Below are positions 26,319 to 35,268 of a stretch of DNA of 58,890 nt, piece by piece. Position numbers and translations under genes: made by a program. Within the stretch, counting starts at the first letter, position 1. Each line of letters begins with the position of its first letter. Origin of the DNA: Candidatus Rifleibacterium amylolyticum (GTDB lineage Bacteria > Muiribacteriota > Ozemobacteria > Ozemobacterales > Ozemobacteraceae). The stretch covers positions 1 through 58,890 of the forward strand of contig JAACJG010000020.1 in assembly GCA_009917695.1 (NCBI GenBank). Reading direction: 5' to 3'. The notes under the pieces were generated by a model that was given only the letters and a program-made list of their open reading frames with translations, was not told where the DNA came from and made no database searches.

Positions 26319-27287
26319 ATGAAAATTTTACTCTGCGGTTTTTTTGGCGAAGGCAATCTTGGCGATGAAACCATTCTCGCGGCCATACGCGAGCAGTTGC
26401 CAGACAGCTACAGTCTGACCGTTACCAGCGGCCGACAGATGCTTTATGGCGGCCTCGCCATACGTCGTCGCGGCCTGCTCTCATGGCCGGCCTTTTTACA
26501 GGCCGCGTTCGAAAACGACCTCGCGATATTTTCCGGTGGCCTGCTCCAGGACTGGTCATTCGAAGGTGTAACCTTTTTTGCTCTGCGCATGATTGCCGCC
26601 AGCACCTTGCGCTGTGAACCCGCACTATGGGGCGCCGGCATCGGCCCATTACGCAGTCCGGGCAGCAGGAAACTGGCCGCGCGTGCTTTAAAGCGCGTAA
26701 AGACAGCCTGGCTGCGCGACAATAGTTCACTGCAACTTTTCAACGAACTGACCGGAACACCAGCAGCCGACGGAACCGACTGGAGCTGGAACTTTCCGGT
26801 CACCGCAAGTCCTGAACGCGAAAACGCCCCGCTGGCCATCAATCTGCGCCAATGGAACAGCGATGAATGGCGTGACCAGGTAGCCCATCAACTACGCCAC
26901 AGCCAGCGACAGATAGTTGGTATGGCGGCACGGCGCAGTGACATGGATGTCATCCGCGAACTCGCACCAACAGCCTCGATTATGCACCCTGCAACTTTCA
27001 GTGAATTTGCCGGCAGCTGTCGCAATTTCTCTCTCGGCCTGGCAATGCGATATCATGCTGCCCTGGCCATGTTGCGCGCCGGCTTGCCGGTTAAGCTGGT
27101 TGCTTATGACGACAAGGTTGCCGAGCTTGCACGACTGGCTGGAGTTCCTACTATTGCGGAGAATCAGATAAGCGGCTTCAAGACCGCTGCCCCCAGGTTC
27201 ATCTCCTGCCAGCAACAGAAGTTTATCGCCATGCAAAGTGCTTTCACTGCATGGATACAGGGTTTTAGCACCAGCCGTCGGCTATGA
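26319..27287 (+). CDS. csaB: Polysaccharide pyruvyl transferase, CsaB-like
   Basis: 322 residues. N-terminal GFFGEGNLGDETIL is the family signature; C-terminal RYHAALAMLRAGLPVKLVAY and DDKVAEL match the RxH...YDxKV segment. CsaB attaches a pyruvate ketal from phosphoenolpyruvate to a cell-wall glycan, and the ketal is the ligand for SLH domains. A protein with SLH repeats is encoded at 49496. The gene is flanked by glycosyltransferases and lpxK, with the next ATG overlapping its stop (ATGA). Confidence 0.88.
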   Translation: MKILLCGFFGEGNLGDETILAAIREQLPDSYSLTVTSGRQMLYGGLAIRRRGLLSWPAFLQAAFENDLAIFSGGLLQDWSFEGVTFFALRMIAASTLRCEPALWGAGIGPLRSPGSRKLAARALKRVKTAWLRDNSSLQLFNELTGTPAADGTDWSWNFPVTASPERENAPLAINLRQWNSDEWRDQVAHQLRHSQRQIVGMAARRSDMDVIRELAPTASIMHPATFSEFAGSCRNFSLGLAMRYHAALAMLRAGLPVKLVAYDDKVAELARLAGVPTIAENQISGFKTAAPRFISCQQQKFIAMQSAFTAWIQGFSTSRRL

Positions 27288-28294
27288 AACAACTTTTACA
27301 AAAGGTCTATCTGGCTCTGACAACTTGTGAGCGTCGATTTTTCGAAATATTCAGCTTTCTGGTCTATCGCCCGCGGGCCAGAGTAATCTCGGTGGGCAAC
27401 CTCAGCATGGGAGGAACGGGCAAAACCCCGGTGCTGTTCGAACTGATCGAAGAATTGAGACATAGCCAAAAGCTCTGTGTCTTGAGCCGCGGTTATCGAA
27501 GTCGGTGGGAACGCAGCTTCTATCAACTGCAGGGTGACGGCCCGCATCCGGCTGGACTGACAGACGAGGCACTGCTGCTCAATCGCAGGTTTCCCAGTAT
27601 TCCAGTGCTGCTAGGCAAGAATCGTCACCACGCCGCGATAATTGGTGAACAGCGCCTGAAACCCGATATTTTTCTGCTCGATGACGGCTTTCAATATCGT
27701 CGTCTGCGCAAAGACATCGAAATCCTGCTCTGGGATGCAATGTCAGAACCGGAAGAGGCTCAATTACTGCCGGCCGGCCGCCTGCGCGAGCCCATTTCGC
27801 GGCTGCTTTCAGCCGACGCGATTCTGCTCACACGCTGCGAGACAGTGAGCGAAGACAAGATTGTTTTCTGGCAGAAATGGTTGAATGAGCGGGCTCCTGG
27901 ATTACCGGTAATCAGAGTAAGCACCAGAAGTGAAGGTCTGTTCGATCATCTGGGCAGACGATTGTCTGTAACCGCCGACACTGCCGAATTTCTTGCATTT
28001 TCCGCCATCGGCCGGCCGGCTGCATTTTACGCGCAGCTTGAGCACGCAGGCTGCCGCATCGGCGAGCGAGTCGAATTCAGAGACCATCACTGCTTCAGCG
28101 AAGCTGAACTGGATGAATTAGGGCGTAAAGCCTCAGAAAAAAATCTGCGCCTTGTCTGCACCGAAAAGGATTTTTGCAAAATCAGCCCGGAAACCGCTGA
28201 AAAACTTGGTTTGAGCGTCTTGCGAATTCGCACCTTGCCGGCATCGCAACGAAGCTTTACGACTGAGCTGGCGGCGGCAGGGATTCGTCTGTAA
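27284..28294 (+). CDS. lpxK: Tetraacyldisaccharide 4'-kinase LpxK
   Basis: 336 residues. SVGNLSMGGTGKTPVLFEL contains the Walker A motif, followed by LSRGYRSR, DEALLLNRRFPSIPV and LLDDGFQYRRLRKD, all family hallmarks. It phosphorylates the lipid A precursor at the 4' position at the inner membrane, which implies an LPS-bearing outer membrane. Its 3' end overlaps the convergent PAP2 gene by 38 nt. Confidence 0.96.
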   Translation: MKQLLQKVYLALTTCERRFFEIFSFLVYRPRARVISVGNLSMGGTGKTPVLFELIEELRHSQKLCVLSRGYRSRWERSFYQLQGDGPHPAGLTDEALLLNRRFPSIPVLLGKNRHHAAIIGEQRLKPDIFLLDDGFQYRRLRKDIEILLWDAMSEPEEAQLLPAGRLREPISRLLSADAILLTRCETVSEDKIVFWQKWLNERAPGLPVIRVSTRSEGLFDHLGRRLSVTADTAEFLAFSAIGRPAAFYAQLEHAGCRIGERVEFRDHHCFSEAELDELGRKASEKNLRLVCTEKDFCKISPETAEKLGLSVLRIRTLPASQRSFTTELAAAGIRL

Positions 28295-28853
28295 CCGGCG
28301 GCGTTTCCGGCCATTTATAGCTGATAAGGCGGCACACCGCCAGCGCGAAAAGCGAGCCGATAAGCCAGCCAACAGCGACATCGAGAGGAAAATGAACTCC
28401 GACATAAATACGAGAATAACCGACAAGAAAAGCGATGATTACGAAAGGCCAGCCGGCTTTAAAACCACACATGGCGATCATGGCGGCAGCAAAAGCTGCT
28501 GTGTTGGCAGCATGATTCGATGGAAAGGATTTACTGGTCTTCAATGGCAGCAGCAGTCGGCATTTAATACCGCCTTCCTGTGCGAGAGCACAGGGTCGCA
28601 GTCGCCCCACAGTCTTTTTGATGACCTTGCCGCAAACAAGATCGGTGAATCCGACTGAGACAAGCAACGCCAGCGCCAGCACTCTTAAGCGCGACCGGCC
28701 TGAACAGATCATCGCCAGCCAGACAATCGCTATCAGCGGCATCCAGTTCTTAGCATCAGTAATAAATGGCATGAACCAGTCTAAAAAGCTGCTGGTAAGG
28801 CTGCCATTAAGCAACTGAAACAGACTATGATCAAGGCTCAATATAAAGTTCAT
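28257..28853 (-). CDS. PAP2-family membrane phosphatase
   Basis: 198 residues with about five membrane helices. The three catalytic motifs are present: KKTVGRLRP, PSNHAANT and SRIYVGVHFPLDV. Such enzymes remove phosphate from undecaprenyl-diphosphate or from lipid A (LpxE-like). Its convergent overlap with lpxK makes a lipid A role attractive, but substrate cannot be told from sequence. It lies downstream of dnaB on the same strand, separated by repeat element copy B. Confidence 0.9.
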   Translation of the reverse strand: MNFILSLDHSLFQLLNGSLTSSFLDWFMPFITDAKNWMPLIAIVWLAMICSGRSRLRVLALALLVSVGFTDLVCGKVIKKTVGRLRPCALAQEGGIKCRLLLPLKTSKSFPSNHAANTAAFAAAMIAMCGFKAGWPFVIIAFLVGYSRIYVGVHFPLDVAVGWLIGSLFALAVCRLISYKWPETPPVTDESLPPPAQS

Positions 28854-28917
28854 GTTCTATATGCCTGGTAAAAATTGCCGGCCTGCGCCCTTGAATGCTT
28901 TTGCCATCAGCAATTGG

Positions 28918-29037
28918 CCGTCTTTGCGAGAAGGGCGCCAGCCCAACGCGGCAATCTTACAGTCAGAAAGATTGCTTCGTCGCTACGCTCCTCGCAATGA
29001 CAGATAGCTCGAAGATTCAATGTTGACAAACCTTTAG
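28918..29037. mobile_element. MITE-like palindromic element, copy B
   Basis: Hairpin core CTTTGCGAGAAGGGCGCCAG ... GGCAATCTT / AAAGATTGCTTCGTCG ... CTCGCAATGA, then the right terminal repeat ATTCAATGTTGACAAA ending TTTAG beside the dnaB stop codon. The left terminal repeat is not recognisable. Its left arm matches that of copy C, so B and C form a subfamily. Confidence 0.6.
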
Positions 29038-30383
29038 TAATCTTCTTTGTAGATGGTTTCGAGATTTTCGAAACGCGCAAAGTTCGGATTGAAAGCGAGT
29101 TCTACGCTGCCAACCGGGCCATTGCGCTGCTTGGCGATGATGACTTCGCCAACGCCTTTTTTATCGCCCTTGGGGTTGTAGTATTCATCGCGATAGAGAA
29201 AAAGAACGACGTCGGCATCCTGTTCGATGGCGCCTGATTCGCGCAGGTCGGAAAGCATCGGGCGTTTGTCGGTGCGGCCTTCTACCGCGCGCGAAAGCTG
29301 CGACAGGCAGATAACCGGCACATTGAGCTCGCGCGCGAGACCTTTGAGACTACGCGATATCGCCGAGACTTCCTGCTGGCGGCTCTCAGGCTTTTCGGTG
29401 CCTGACCACGAAATCAGCTGCAGATAATCGATGATGACCATGCCGATTTTGTCCTGGGCAAAGGCGCGGCGGGCCTTGCCGCGAATGTCGAGCAGACTGG
29501 CGTTGGCGGTATCGTCGATCAGCATTGGAGTTTCTTCAATACGCCCGGCAGTGATCGTCAGCTTCATCCAGTCTTCATCGCCAAGATAACCGCGGCGCAC
29601 TTTCTGGCCGTCGATGCGCGCTTCCGAACAGAGCAGACGTGTCACCAGCTGAGTATGCGACATTTCGAGCGAAAACAGCATTACCGGTTTTTTGGTCTGA
29701 TAGGCGGCGTATTGTGCGACATTCAAGCAGAATGCTGTTTTACCCATCGAGGGGCGCGCCGCCAGAATGATGAGATCTGAATTCTGAAATCCGGCAGTAT
29801 ATTCATCGAGACGGGTAAAGCCGCTGGGAATACCTGTTACCGCCTGTTTATTCTCATACAGGCTTTCGAGATAACTGAAAGTCGGCCGCACCAGATCTTT
29901 TACCCGCATGTAAGGGCGGGTAAGTTTGAACTGGCTGAGCTGCAGCACTTTCTGCTCGGCCTGGTCGATAAGCTGCTCGGCAACTGACTGCGGATCGTAG
30001 GCACTGTTCGAAATTTCGCCGGAAAGCAGAATCAAGCGGCGCAGCATCGACTTTTCCTTGACGATTTTGGCGTAGTGCTCGGCATTTCGCGCGGTCGGCA
30101 CAACATTGAGCAGCTGCGAAAGGTAACTGACACCCCCGACTTCGGCCAGGCGGTCTTTCAGTTTGAGTTCTTCCTGGAGGGTTATCAGGTCACATGGGCG
30201 CTGAGCGGCAAAAAGATCGACAAGCGCCTGAAAAATGTGGCGATGCGAGCTCTGGTAAAAATCTACCGACTCGATGATTTCCATGGCGGTAACCACCGCA
30301 TCTTCGCTAAGCATCATCGAGCCTAGAACGCTCTGTTCAGCCTCCAGACTATGTGGTGGAACCTTCTGAAAACCCTCGGTCAT
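29034..30383 (-). CDS. dnaB: Replicative DNA helicase DnaB
   Basis: 449 residues from the ATG at 30383 (GGAGAG upstream; an in-frame codon at 30401 is less likely). The N-terminal domain (PPHSLEAEQSVLGSMM) is followed by a RecA-like motor: Walker A AARPSMGKTAF, VMLFSLEMS, MVIIDYLQLI (Walker B), LSQLSRAVEGR. Hexameric 5'-3' helicase of the replication fork. It has the usual place after rplI, but a terminator (30473-30508) separates them. The stop codon borders a repeat element. Confidence 0.98.
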   Translation of the reverse strand: MTEGFQKVPPHSLEAEQSVLGSMMLSEDAVVTAMEIIESVDFYQSSHRHIFQALVDLFAAQRPCDLITLQEELKLKDRLAEVGGVSYLSQLLNVVPTARNAEHYAKIVKEKSMLRRLILLSGEISNSAYDPQSVAEQLIDQAEQKVLQLSQFKLTRPYMRVKDLVRPTFSYLESLYENKQAVTGIPSGFTRLDEYTAGFQNSDLIILAARPSMGKTAFCLNVAQYAAYQTKKPVMLFSLEMSHTQLVTRLLCSEARIDGQKVRRGYLGDEDWMKLTITAGRIEETPMLIDDTANASLLDIRGKARRAFAQDKIGMVIIDYLQLISWSGTEKPESRQQEVSAISRSLKGLARELNVPVICLSQLSRAVEGRTDKRPMLSDLRESGAIEQDADVVLFLYRDEYYNPKGDKKGVGEVIIAKQRNGPVGSVELAFNPNFARFENLETIYKEDY

Positions 30384-30418
30384 GAACTCTCTCCATTGCA
30401 AAGTAAGGGCTGGAGCTC

Positions 30419-30451
30419 GATTACGAGCACGATTACGATTACGAGCACGAC
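30419..30451. repeat. Hexamer tract CGATTA/CGAGCA
   Basis: About five and a half units of a 6-bp repeat alternating CGATTA and CGAGCA, between dnaB and the rplI terminator. Related tracts occur at 33221, 36873, 43469, 44298, 45812, 46036 and 51393, with weaker ones elsewhere. Confidence 0.8.
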
Positions 30452-30472
30452 ATAAAGACAGGTGGCTTCAAG

Positions 30473-30508
30473 AAAAAGGTAGTGAACGGCGCAAAGCCGC
30501 TCACTACC
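30473..30508 (-). terminator. Terminator of the rpsF-rplI operon
   Basis: On the minus strand a 13-bp stem, GGTAGTGAGCGGC with GCCGTTCACTACC (one G-T), has a 5-nt loop and is followed by TTTTT. It lies 17 bp after the rplI stop. Confidence 0.9.
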
Positions 30509-30524
30509 CTGCTTTAAGCTGCAA

Positions 30525-30983
30525 TTAGTCCTGCTGTTTTTCTTCGGGAACAACGACCACTTTCATGTGGGCCTTTACATCACCGGTGAATCTGATGGTA
30601 ACGGCATGTTCGCCAACTTCTTTGATGTGGTCAGCAACAACGAGCTTCTTGTCGATGTCGACATTGGCGCTTTTGCTGATTTCAGAAGCCAGTTCGGCGC
30701 TGGTGACCGAACCGAACAGGCGGCCCTTGTCGCCGGCCTTGCGGGTAATCTTAACAACAAGACCTTCGATTTTGCTGGCCATATCGAGATAAGCCTGCTT
30801 TTCGCGCACTGCCTGCTTCTCCCATGAGGTTTTCATGAGATCCAGATGCTTTTTGGCACCTTCAGTAGCGGGGATGGCGAAATTTCTCGGGAACAGGAAA
30901 TTGCGGGCATAACCTTCGGCGACGTTTTTGAATTCGCCTTTTCTTCCTACCCGGGGGACGTTATTGATCATTAGGACTTCCAT
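30525..30983 (-). CDS. rplI: 50S ribosomal protein bL9
   Basis: 152 residues, usual length. N-terminal rRNA-binding domain MEVLMINNVPRVGRKGEFKN with GYARNFLFPRNFAIPAT is diagnostic; a long helix then leads to the C-terminal domain (RLFGSVTSAELA). AGGAGGAAG precedes the ATG. Last gene of the ribosomal operon. Confidence 0.98.
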   Translation of the reverse strand: MEVLMINNVPRVGRKGEFKNVAEGYARNFLFPRNFAIPATEGAKKHLDLMKTSWEKQAVREKQAYLDMASKIEGLVVKITRKAGDKGRLFGSVTSAELASEISKSANVDIDKKLVVADHIKEVGEHAVTIRFTGDVKAHMKVVVVPEEKQQD

Positions 30984-31011
30984 TATCTTCCTCCTGGTTA
31001 ATTATCAATGA

Positions 31012-32016
31012 TTAAAAGTCTTCGTCAGAATCGCCCGACGAAAACAGCGCGGGTTTTGGCGTTCTGAAGTCAGCCCAGACATCGATGATGCCGAACCAGA
31101 CGACAGCCTGCGTAAACACGAGCGCGAGACATGAAAAACCGACTCTGGCAACCGCACCGATCTTGTATTTGTCGAACATGAAGAACAACAGAGACAGACC
31201 GGCGATGAAGTAGATAATACTGCTGATTGCCAGACAGTTGGCACCTATATTGAGGGCCAGCGAGCTGATAGTTGCACTTTCGACTGAGCCAAGCACATGA
31301 TAGAGAGTCCATCCGCCGATGAACAGCCAGATCAGATTCCAGTCGAAACGCCATTGGGAAAATGGCGGAACCGGATCGACTGCCAGTCCCATCTGCCCGG
31401 CAAATCTCTGCGCCGCGCCATAAAAGACGGCAAGCGTGATCAGATGCCAGACAAACAGAAAAGTTGCCGGAATCAGCAGCAGAGTATAGTCATACACCTG
31501 CCTCAGATTTTCTCGTGCAACTTCGAAAGCCTCAGCCGACTCACCACCTTTTTCCTCGATCTTGGCGAGCTGCTCTTCAGCCGCTGCGATCTGTCGCGAA
31601 AACTCTTCGCGCACCGGAACCAGTGACGGACTGTCACTGCCGAATCCGTTGGTCACTCCCCACAATCCTGTCGAAAACAAGGTCGCCGACAGCACAGTCA
31701 GGGTGATGGCACGCAGAGGATCGAGGCCAAGGCGCACGGCTGCCGAAAGCAGCGCGGCCGGCATGAGAATCAGTGGCACCAGCGTCATAGCGGTAGCCGG
31801 GCTCGACAGGATTCCTGCCAGAGTGAGGGTCAGAGCTGAATAGCCAAGAAACCACATGCCACCCCAGGCGAGAATTATGACGAAAGCCGGAATACCGGCC
31901 AGCGACAACATGAATGCTCCGAGCAGCGGAATCTGGGTTGCGGCAAGCAGACCTGCCATGGTGATTAAAGCCATGACAGCCATGCCGAGAGTTCTGCTGG
32001 CGGTAGAATTGGTCAT
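31012..32016 (-). CDS. DUF2232 (YybS-like) membrane protein
   Basis: 334 residues with about eight hydrophobic helices and a charged loop at about 138-170 (FSRQIAAAEEQLAKIEEKGG). The family is identified by topology and by its place between rpsR and rplI, where yybS-type genes sit in Firmicutes and other phyla. Function unknown in the family. It follows rpsR by 38 bp. Confidence 0.75.
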   Translation of the reverse strand: MTNSTASRTLGMAVMALITMAGLLAATQIPLLGAFMLSLAGIPAFVIILAWGGMWFLGYSALTLTLAGILSSPATAMTLVPLILMPAALLSAAVRLGLDPLRAITLTVLSATLFSTGLWGVTNGFGSDSPSLVPVREEFSRQIAAAEEQLAKIEEKGGESAEAFEVARENLRQVYDYTLLLIPATFLFVWHLITLAVFYGAAQRFAGQMGLAVDPVPPFSQWRFDWNLIWLFIGGWTLYHVLGSVESATISSLALNIGANCLAISSIIYFIAGLSLLFFMFDKYKIGAVARVGFSCLALVFTQAVVWFGIIDVWADFRTPKPALFSSGDSDEDF

Positions 32017-32054
32017 TGCGCTGGTTATTGTGCTTTCACTCGGTCAGAAACCGA

Positions 32055-32282
32055 TCAGACGTTGGCGAACGGCAGCAGGGCCATATTGCGGGCGCGCTTG
32101 ATAGCAGTGGTGAGGTGCTTCTGATGCGCGGTGCAGGTGCCGGTCGATCTGCGGCTGGTGATCTTGCCGCGGTCATTGATATATCTTCTCAGGCGGGATA
32201 CATCTTTATAATCGATGAAAGTTACTTTATCCTTGCAGAAATGACACACTTTTCTGTGTCTGTGTCTTTTGAATTCAGCCAT
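32055..32282 (-). CDS. rpsR: 30S ribosomal protein bS18
   Basis: 75 residues. [24 protein letters not shown] and [19 protein letters not shown] are family signatures. The cysteines (CHFC and TGTC) mark a zinc-binding (C+) form. GGAGG precedes the ATG. Confidence 0.98.
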   Translation of the reverse strand: MAEFKRHRHRKVCHFCKDKVTFIDYKDVSRLRRYINDRGKITSRRSTGTCTAHQKHLTTAIKRARNMALLPFANV

Positions 32283-32327
32283 TTTTTATTCCTCCGAATA
32301 ATTTTAAAAAAGTGACCGGCTCTCCGT

Positions 32328-32753
32328 TTAGAACGGAACAGCGTCGTCGTCACTACCATCGGCGTAACTGCCGTAATCACCGCCGCCCGAAGCTTCGCCG
32401 CCTTCGTCCTGGCTGTCGCCACGACCGCCGAGGAACTGCACGTTATCGGCAACGATTTCGGTGATGGTGCGCTTTTGACCATCCTGGGTCTCATAACTGC
32501 GATTGGCCAGACGGCCTTCGACCAGCACTGATCTGCCCTTGGAAAGATACTTCGAGCAGTTTTCGCCGGTTTTTCCCCAGACAACTATGTTGAAATAGCT
32601 TACTTCCTTTTTGAAATCACCGTCGTTGCCTTTGTATGAGCGATTTACCGCAATACTGAAGTTGGCGACAGAGGTTCCCTGGGCAGTGTGTCTGAGTTCG
32701 GGATCGCGGGTCAGATTACCCACCAGAAAGACTTTATTGAGATTTCCAGCCAT
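32328..32753 (-). CDS. ssb: Single-stranded DNA-binding protein
   Basis: 141 residues. OB-fold start NKVFLVGNLTRDPELRHT and core FNIVVWGKTGENCSKYLSKG are typical; a Gly/Asp-rich linker leads to the acidic tip DDDAVPF, which binds partner replication proteins. It sits between rpsF and rpsR as in many bacteria. Confidence 0.98.
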   Translation of the reverse strand: MAGNLNKVFLVGNLTRDPELRHTAQGTSVANFSIAVNRSYKGNDGDFKKEVSYFNIVVWGKTGENCSKYLSKGRSVLVEGRLANRSYETQDGQKRTITEIVADNVQFLGGRGDSQDEGGEASGGGDYGSYADGSDDDAVPF

Positions 32754-32759
32754 ATTACA

Positions 32760-33047
32760 TTACTGACCGCGAACGGTAGTCATGAAGCGAAGAATGGTCT
32801 GGTTGATCAGATAAGTTCTTTCGAGTTCTTTGAGGGCTTCGCCGGTGGCCTGAAAATTAACCAGGACATACTGGCCTTCAGTGTGCTTTTCGACCATGTA
32901 AGCCAGGGGTTTTTTGCCCCATTTGTCGATCTTTTCGATCTGGCCACCATTTTTGGTGATTGCATTTTCGACTTTGCCGATGAGCGTGTCAAGGGCGGTG
33001 TCTTCGATGCCGGGTTCGGTGAAGAACAAAGTTTCGTAAGGTTTCAC
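32760..33047 (-). CDS. rpsF: 30S ribosomal protein bS6
   Basis: 95 residues from a GTG start with GGGAGG about 9 nt upstream. MKPYETLFFTEPGIED, WGKKPLAYMVEKHTEGQYVLVNF and ILRFMT are characteristic. First gene of the rpsF-ssb-rpsR-DUF2232-rplI operon. Confidence 0.97.
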   Translation of the reverse strand: MKPYETLFFTEPGIEDTALDTLIGKVENAITKNGGQIEKIDKWGKKPLAYMVEKHTEGQYVLVNFQATGEALKELERTYLINQTILRFMTTVRGQ

Positions 33048-33074
33048 TAAGAAAACCTCCCTTCGGATAAGTTT

Positions 33075-33145
33075 CAGCCTCTGCCACTTTTGGGCAGAAG
33101 CAGGGACGTACCCCGCAGTATATCACGAAACTATCTTCAAAACAA
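33075..33145 (-). promoter_or_regulatory. rpsF promoter and structured leader
   Basis: TTGTTT (33145-33140) and TATACT (33122-33117) have a 17-bp spacer. The leader has two small hairpins, one around GCGGGGTACGTCCCTGC and one CTGCCCAAAAGTGGCAG. rpsF leaders often carry an S6:S18 binding element with a CCG; a CCGA lies near the SD here, but I cannot establish the fold. Confidence 0.5.
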
Positions 33146-33220
33146 CAGCAAAAAAAGATTATAGCAATTCAAGCTTCACCATAAACAGAAGAGCTATTCG
33201 TGCTCGCGCTCAGCGAAGCG

Positions 33221-33274
33221 GTGCTCGTAATCGAAAAACGAAATCGATTACGAGCACGATTACGATTGCGCGCA
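33221..33274. repeat. Hexamer tract with perfect 14-bp inverted repeat
   Basis: GTGCTCGTAATCGA (33221-33234) and its exact reverse complement (33244-33257) flank a 9-nt loop, then the tract continues with CGATTA and CGCGCA units. Two hexamer tracts in opposite orientation appear to have been joined. Confidence 0.75.
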
Positions 33275-33335
33275 CGATGGAGACAAACAGCGACTCCCAA
33301 AAGAGACGTCGATCAATAGAGATTCTTGTTGGGGT

Positions 33336-35126
33336 TCAATCCTCGGCGAAAATCGGTGGAATCGGCATAATCTGCGGATTATTGCTCTTCTGCATTTCGT
33401 TGTACTGTGGTTCGTACACTGAGATGCGGATAAGCTTTTCGGGGCTGAGCTGAGAGTGATACAGAGGTTTGAGAGTGAAGCGTGCGGGCATTTCTGAGCC
33501 GGCGACAGGCTGGCCGGTGGCGATATTTATTTTCTGTACAACAAGAAGGCGCTGCCAGGTCCCTTTTTCAAGACTGCGGGCAACTTCGTCGGAATTAAGC
33601 TCAACCCATGAAGGGCTCACCGAGCTGTATCTGAAAGGGAGATACAGATTACTGATGTCTGAAACCAGAATATAGCCTTTTTGGTTCGGGTAGTACTGAT
33701 GTAGAAACTCGCGCACTGTTTTGAACTCGCGAAAATAGAAAATGTCACGTACAGCCATGTTCTGCCCGGCCACCGGCCAACCGTTGATCATCAGCAGCAC
33801 AGCCAGCAACGGCGCCCAATTGCGGCTAAAACCCGCGACGTTGGCGAGTTGTCGCAACAGATAGATTGAAAGACATGCAAGCAGAGGCAAAAAAATTACG
33901 CCTAGCCGTGAAGTATACTGCAGGCGCAGATCACCCCAGAAATAGGCAAAACGCGCGGCCGCGTGCAGTGCAAAAAAAGCTGCAGCAAAGCCAGCAAAAA
34001 CACGAAACTTGCGCTCAGCAGTGCGGAAACTGAAAAGATCTGAAAGCAGCCATATCAGGCCGGCGATAGCCATTACTGCAAGGAGTGGCACCATGCCATA
34101 AGCTTTCTCGCTGCCGACAAAGAATGGAAGAGCATTCCGCAGGTTCGCCCACAAATGGTTGAATCCAAAGGCCTGATCGATACTCTCTACCTGAAAAGCC
34201 TGCTGCGAATAGGTGATTACACGAAGCCAGGCAACCGGAAGAAACAGCACAGGAATCAGCGGAGTGCGCCAGCTAAGTCGATCATATTCTTCTTTTGGCA
34301 GACAGATTATCACCAGTGGGATCACGCAGAAGACCGCCAACACCGATTCATAACGCGTCTGCGCCAGAAGCGGCAGTGTCAGAAACATAAACTCGGCACC
34401 GCCAGCCTGCGGGCGCGCGATAAACCGCCAGGCAATTGACAGCAGAATCATGGCAAACAGAAGATTTACCGTTTCAAAGCCGGCCGAAGTCATATAAAGC
34501 ACAAACAGTGGAAAAGACGCAAGCAGCAGCATGGCTGCAATGCCCCAGAAGCGCCCATACCAGTAATGAACCAGCAGGTAAAGCAGAAAAAGAATACCAA
34601 AACCGGCAAGAGCATTAACCAGAAAAGCGTTTTCAGGGCGATAACCGGTCAGCGCATGCGCAGCCGCTGTCAGAAACGGATAAAATGCCGGGCGCATGTC
34701 AACGACGCTGCTGATAGTGCGCTTAATGCCGTGGTAAAAATTCAGCGCCTGGGTCGGGTTATGGCATGAACGCTCTTCGTAAAAAGCCTGCGCCATGCCC
34801 AGCAGATTTGTTTCGTCGGCAAGTATGCGATAATCAGGGGGGGACGCAAAGAACGCCAACAGCACCAGCAAAAGCGCAGTGGCAGCTGCCGGCCAGTGGC
34901 GGCACCAGGCGGCGCGCGCATTTTCCAGCGTCGGCATGAAAGTGGTCAGCTTTTGCAACCAGAGCAGAAGGGCTACCAGTAGAAAATACCAGGTTCCTGA
35001 GCGATACAGGTCTTCCATGCGGTCACGTTCGAGGCCCCAGAAGCCGAAGTAAACCGCCAGCAAAGACAAAACCAGCGTAGAACCGATAACGATCTGAGCT
35101 CTACGCTGGTCTGTCATAACTTTCAT
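33336..35126 (-). CDS. GT39/PMT-like membrane glycosyltransferase
   Basis: 596 residues with about ten to twelve membrane helices. After the second or third helix comes ILADETNLLGMAQAFYEE; an acidic pair at the start of the first large loop is the GT-C/GT39 catalytic feature, used with a polyprenyl-phosphate sugar donor. The C-terminal ~130 residues are soluble (GYILVSDISNLYLPF). It lies downstream of the metallopeptidase gene, separated by repeat copy C, which begins just upstream of the ATG. There is no obvious SD. Target glycan unknown. Confidence 0.75.
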   Translation of the reverse strand: MKVMTDQRRAQIVIGSTLVLSLLAVYFGFWGLERDRMEDLYRSGTWYFLLVALLLWLQKLTTFMPTLENARAAWCRHWPAAATALLLVLLAFFASPPDYRILADETNLLGMAQAFYEERSCHNPTQALNFYHGIKRTISSVVDMRPAFYPFLTAAAHALTGYRPENAFLVNALAGFGILFLLYLLVHYWYGRFWGIAAMLLLASFPLFVLYMTSAGFETVNLLFAMILLSIAWRFIARPQAGGAEFMFLTLPLLAQTRYESVLAVFCVIPLVIICLPKEEYDRLSWRTPLIPVLFLPVAWLRVITYSQQAFQVESIDQAFGFNHLWANLRNALPFFVGSEKAYGMVPLLAVMAIAGLIWLLSDLFSFRTAERKFRVFAGFAAAFFALHAAARFAYFWGDLRLQYTSRLGVIFLPLLACLSIYLLRQLANVAGFSRNWAPLLAVLLMINGWPVAGQNMAVRDIFYFREFKTVREFLHQYYPNQKGYILVSDISNLYLPFRYSSVSPSWVELNSDEVARSLEKGTWQRLLVVQKINIATGQPVAGSEMPARFTLKPLYHSQLSPEKLIRISVYEPQYNEMQKSNNPQIMPIPPIFAED

Positions 35127-35148
35127 AAGTGCCGCGAACTATCGTTCT

Positions 35149-35268
35149 GTCATTGCGAGGAGAGCGCCAGCTCGACGCGGCAATCCCATTGGCAGAAGGA
35201 TTGCTTCGTCGCTACGCTCCTCGCAATGACCAGTTTTACCATGCGATTCAACTTTAACAGAGGACTAG
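35149..35268. mobile_element. MITE-like palindromic element, copy C
   Basis: Hairpin core TCATTGCGAGGAGAGCGCCA ... GGCAATC / GGATTGCTTCGTCGCT ... CTCGCAATGA, then right terminal repeat ATTCAACTTTAACAGAGGACTAG. The terminal CTAG holds the TAG stop of the 36857-35265 gene. The left terminal repeat is missing or degraded. Confidence 0.65.
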
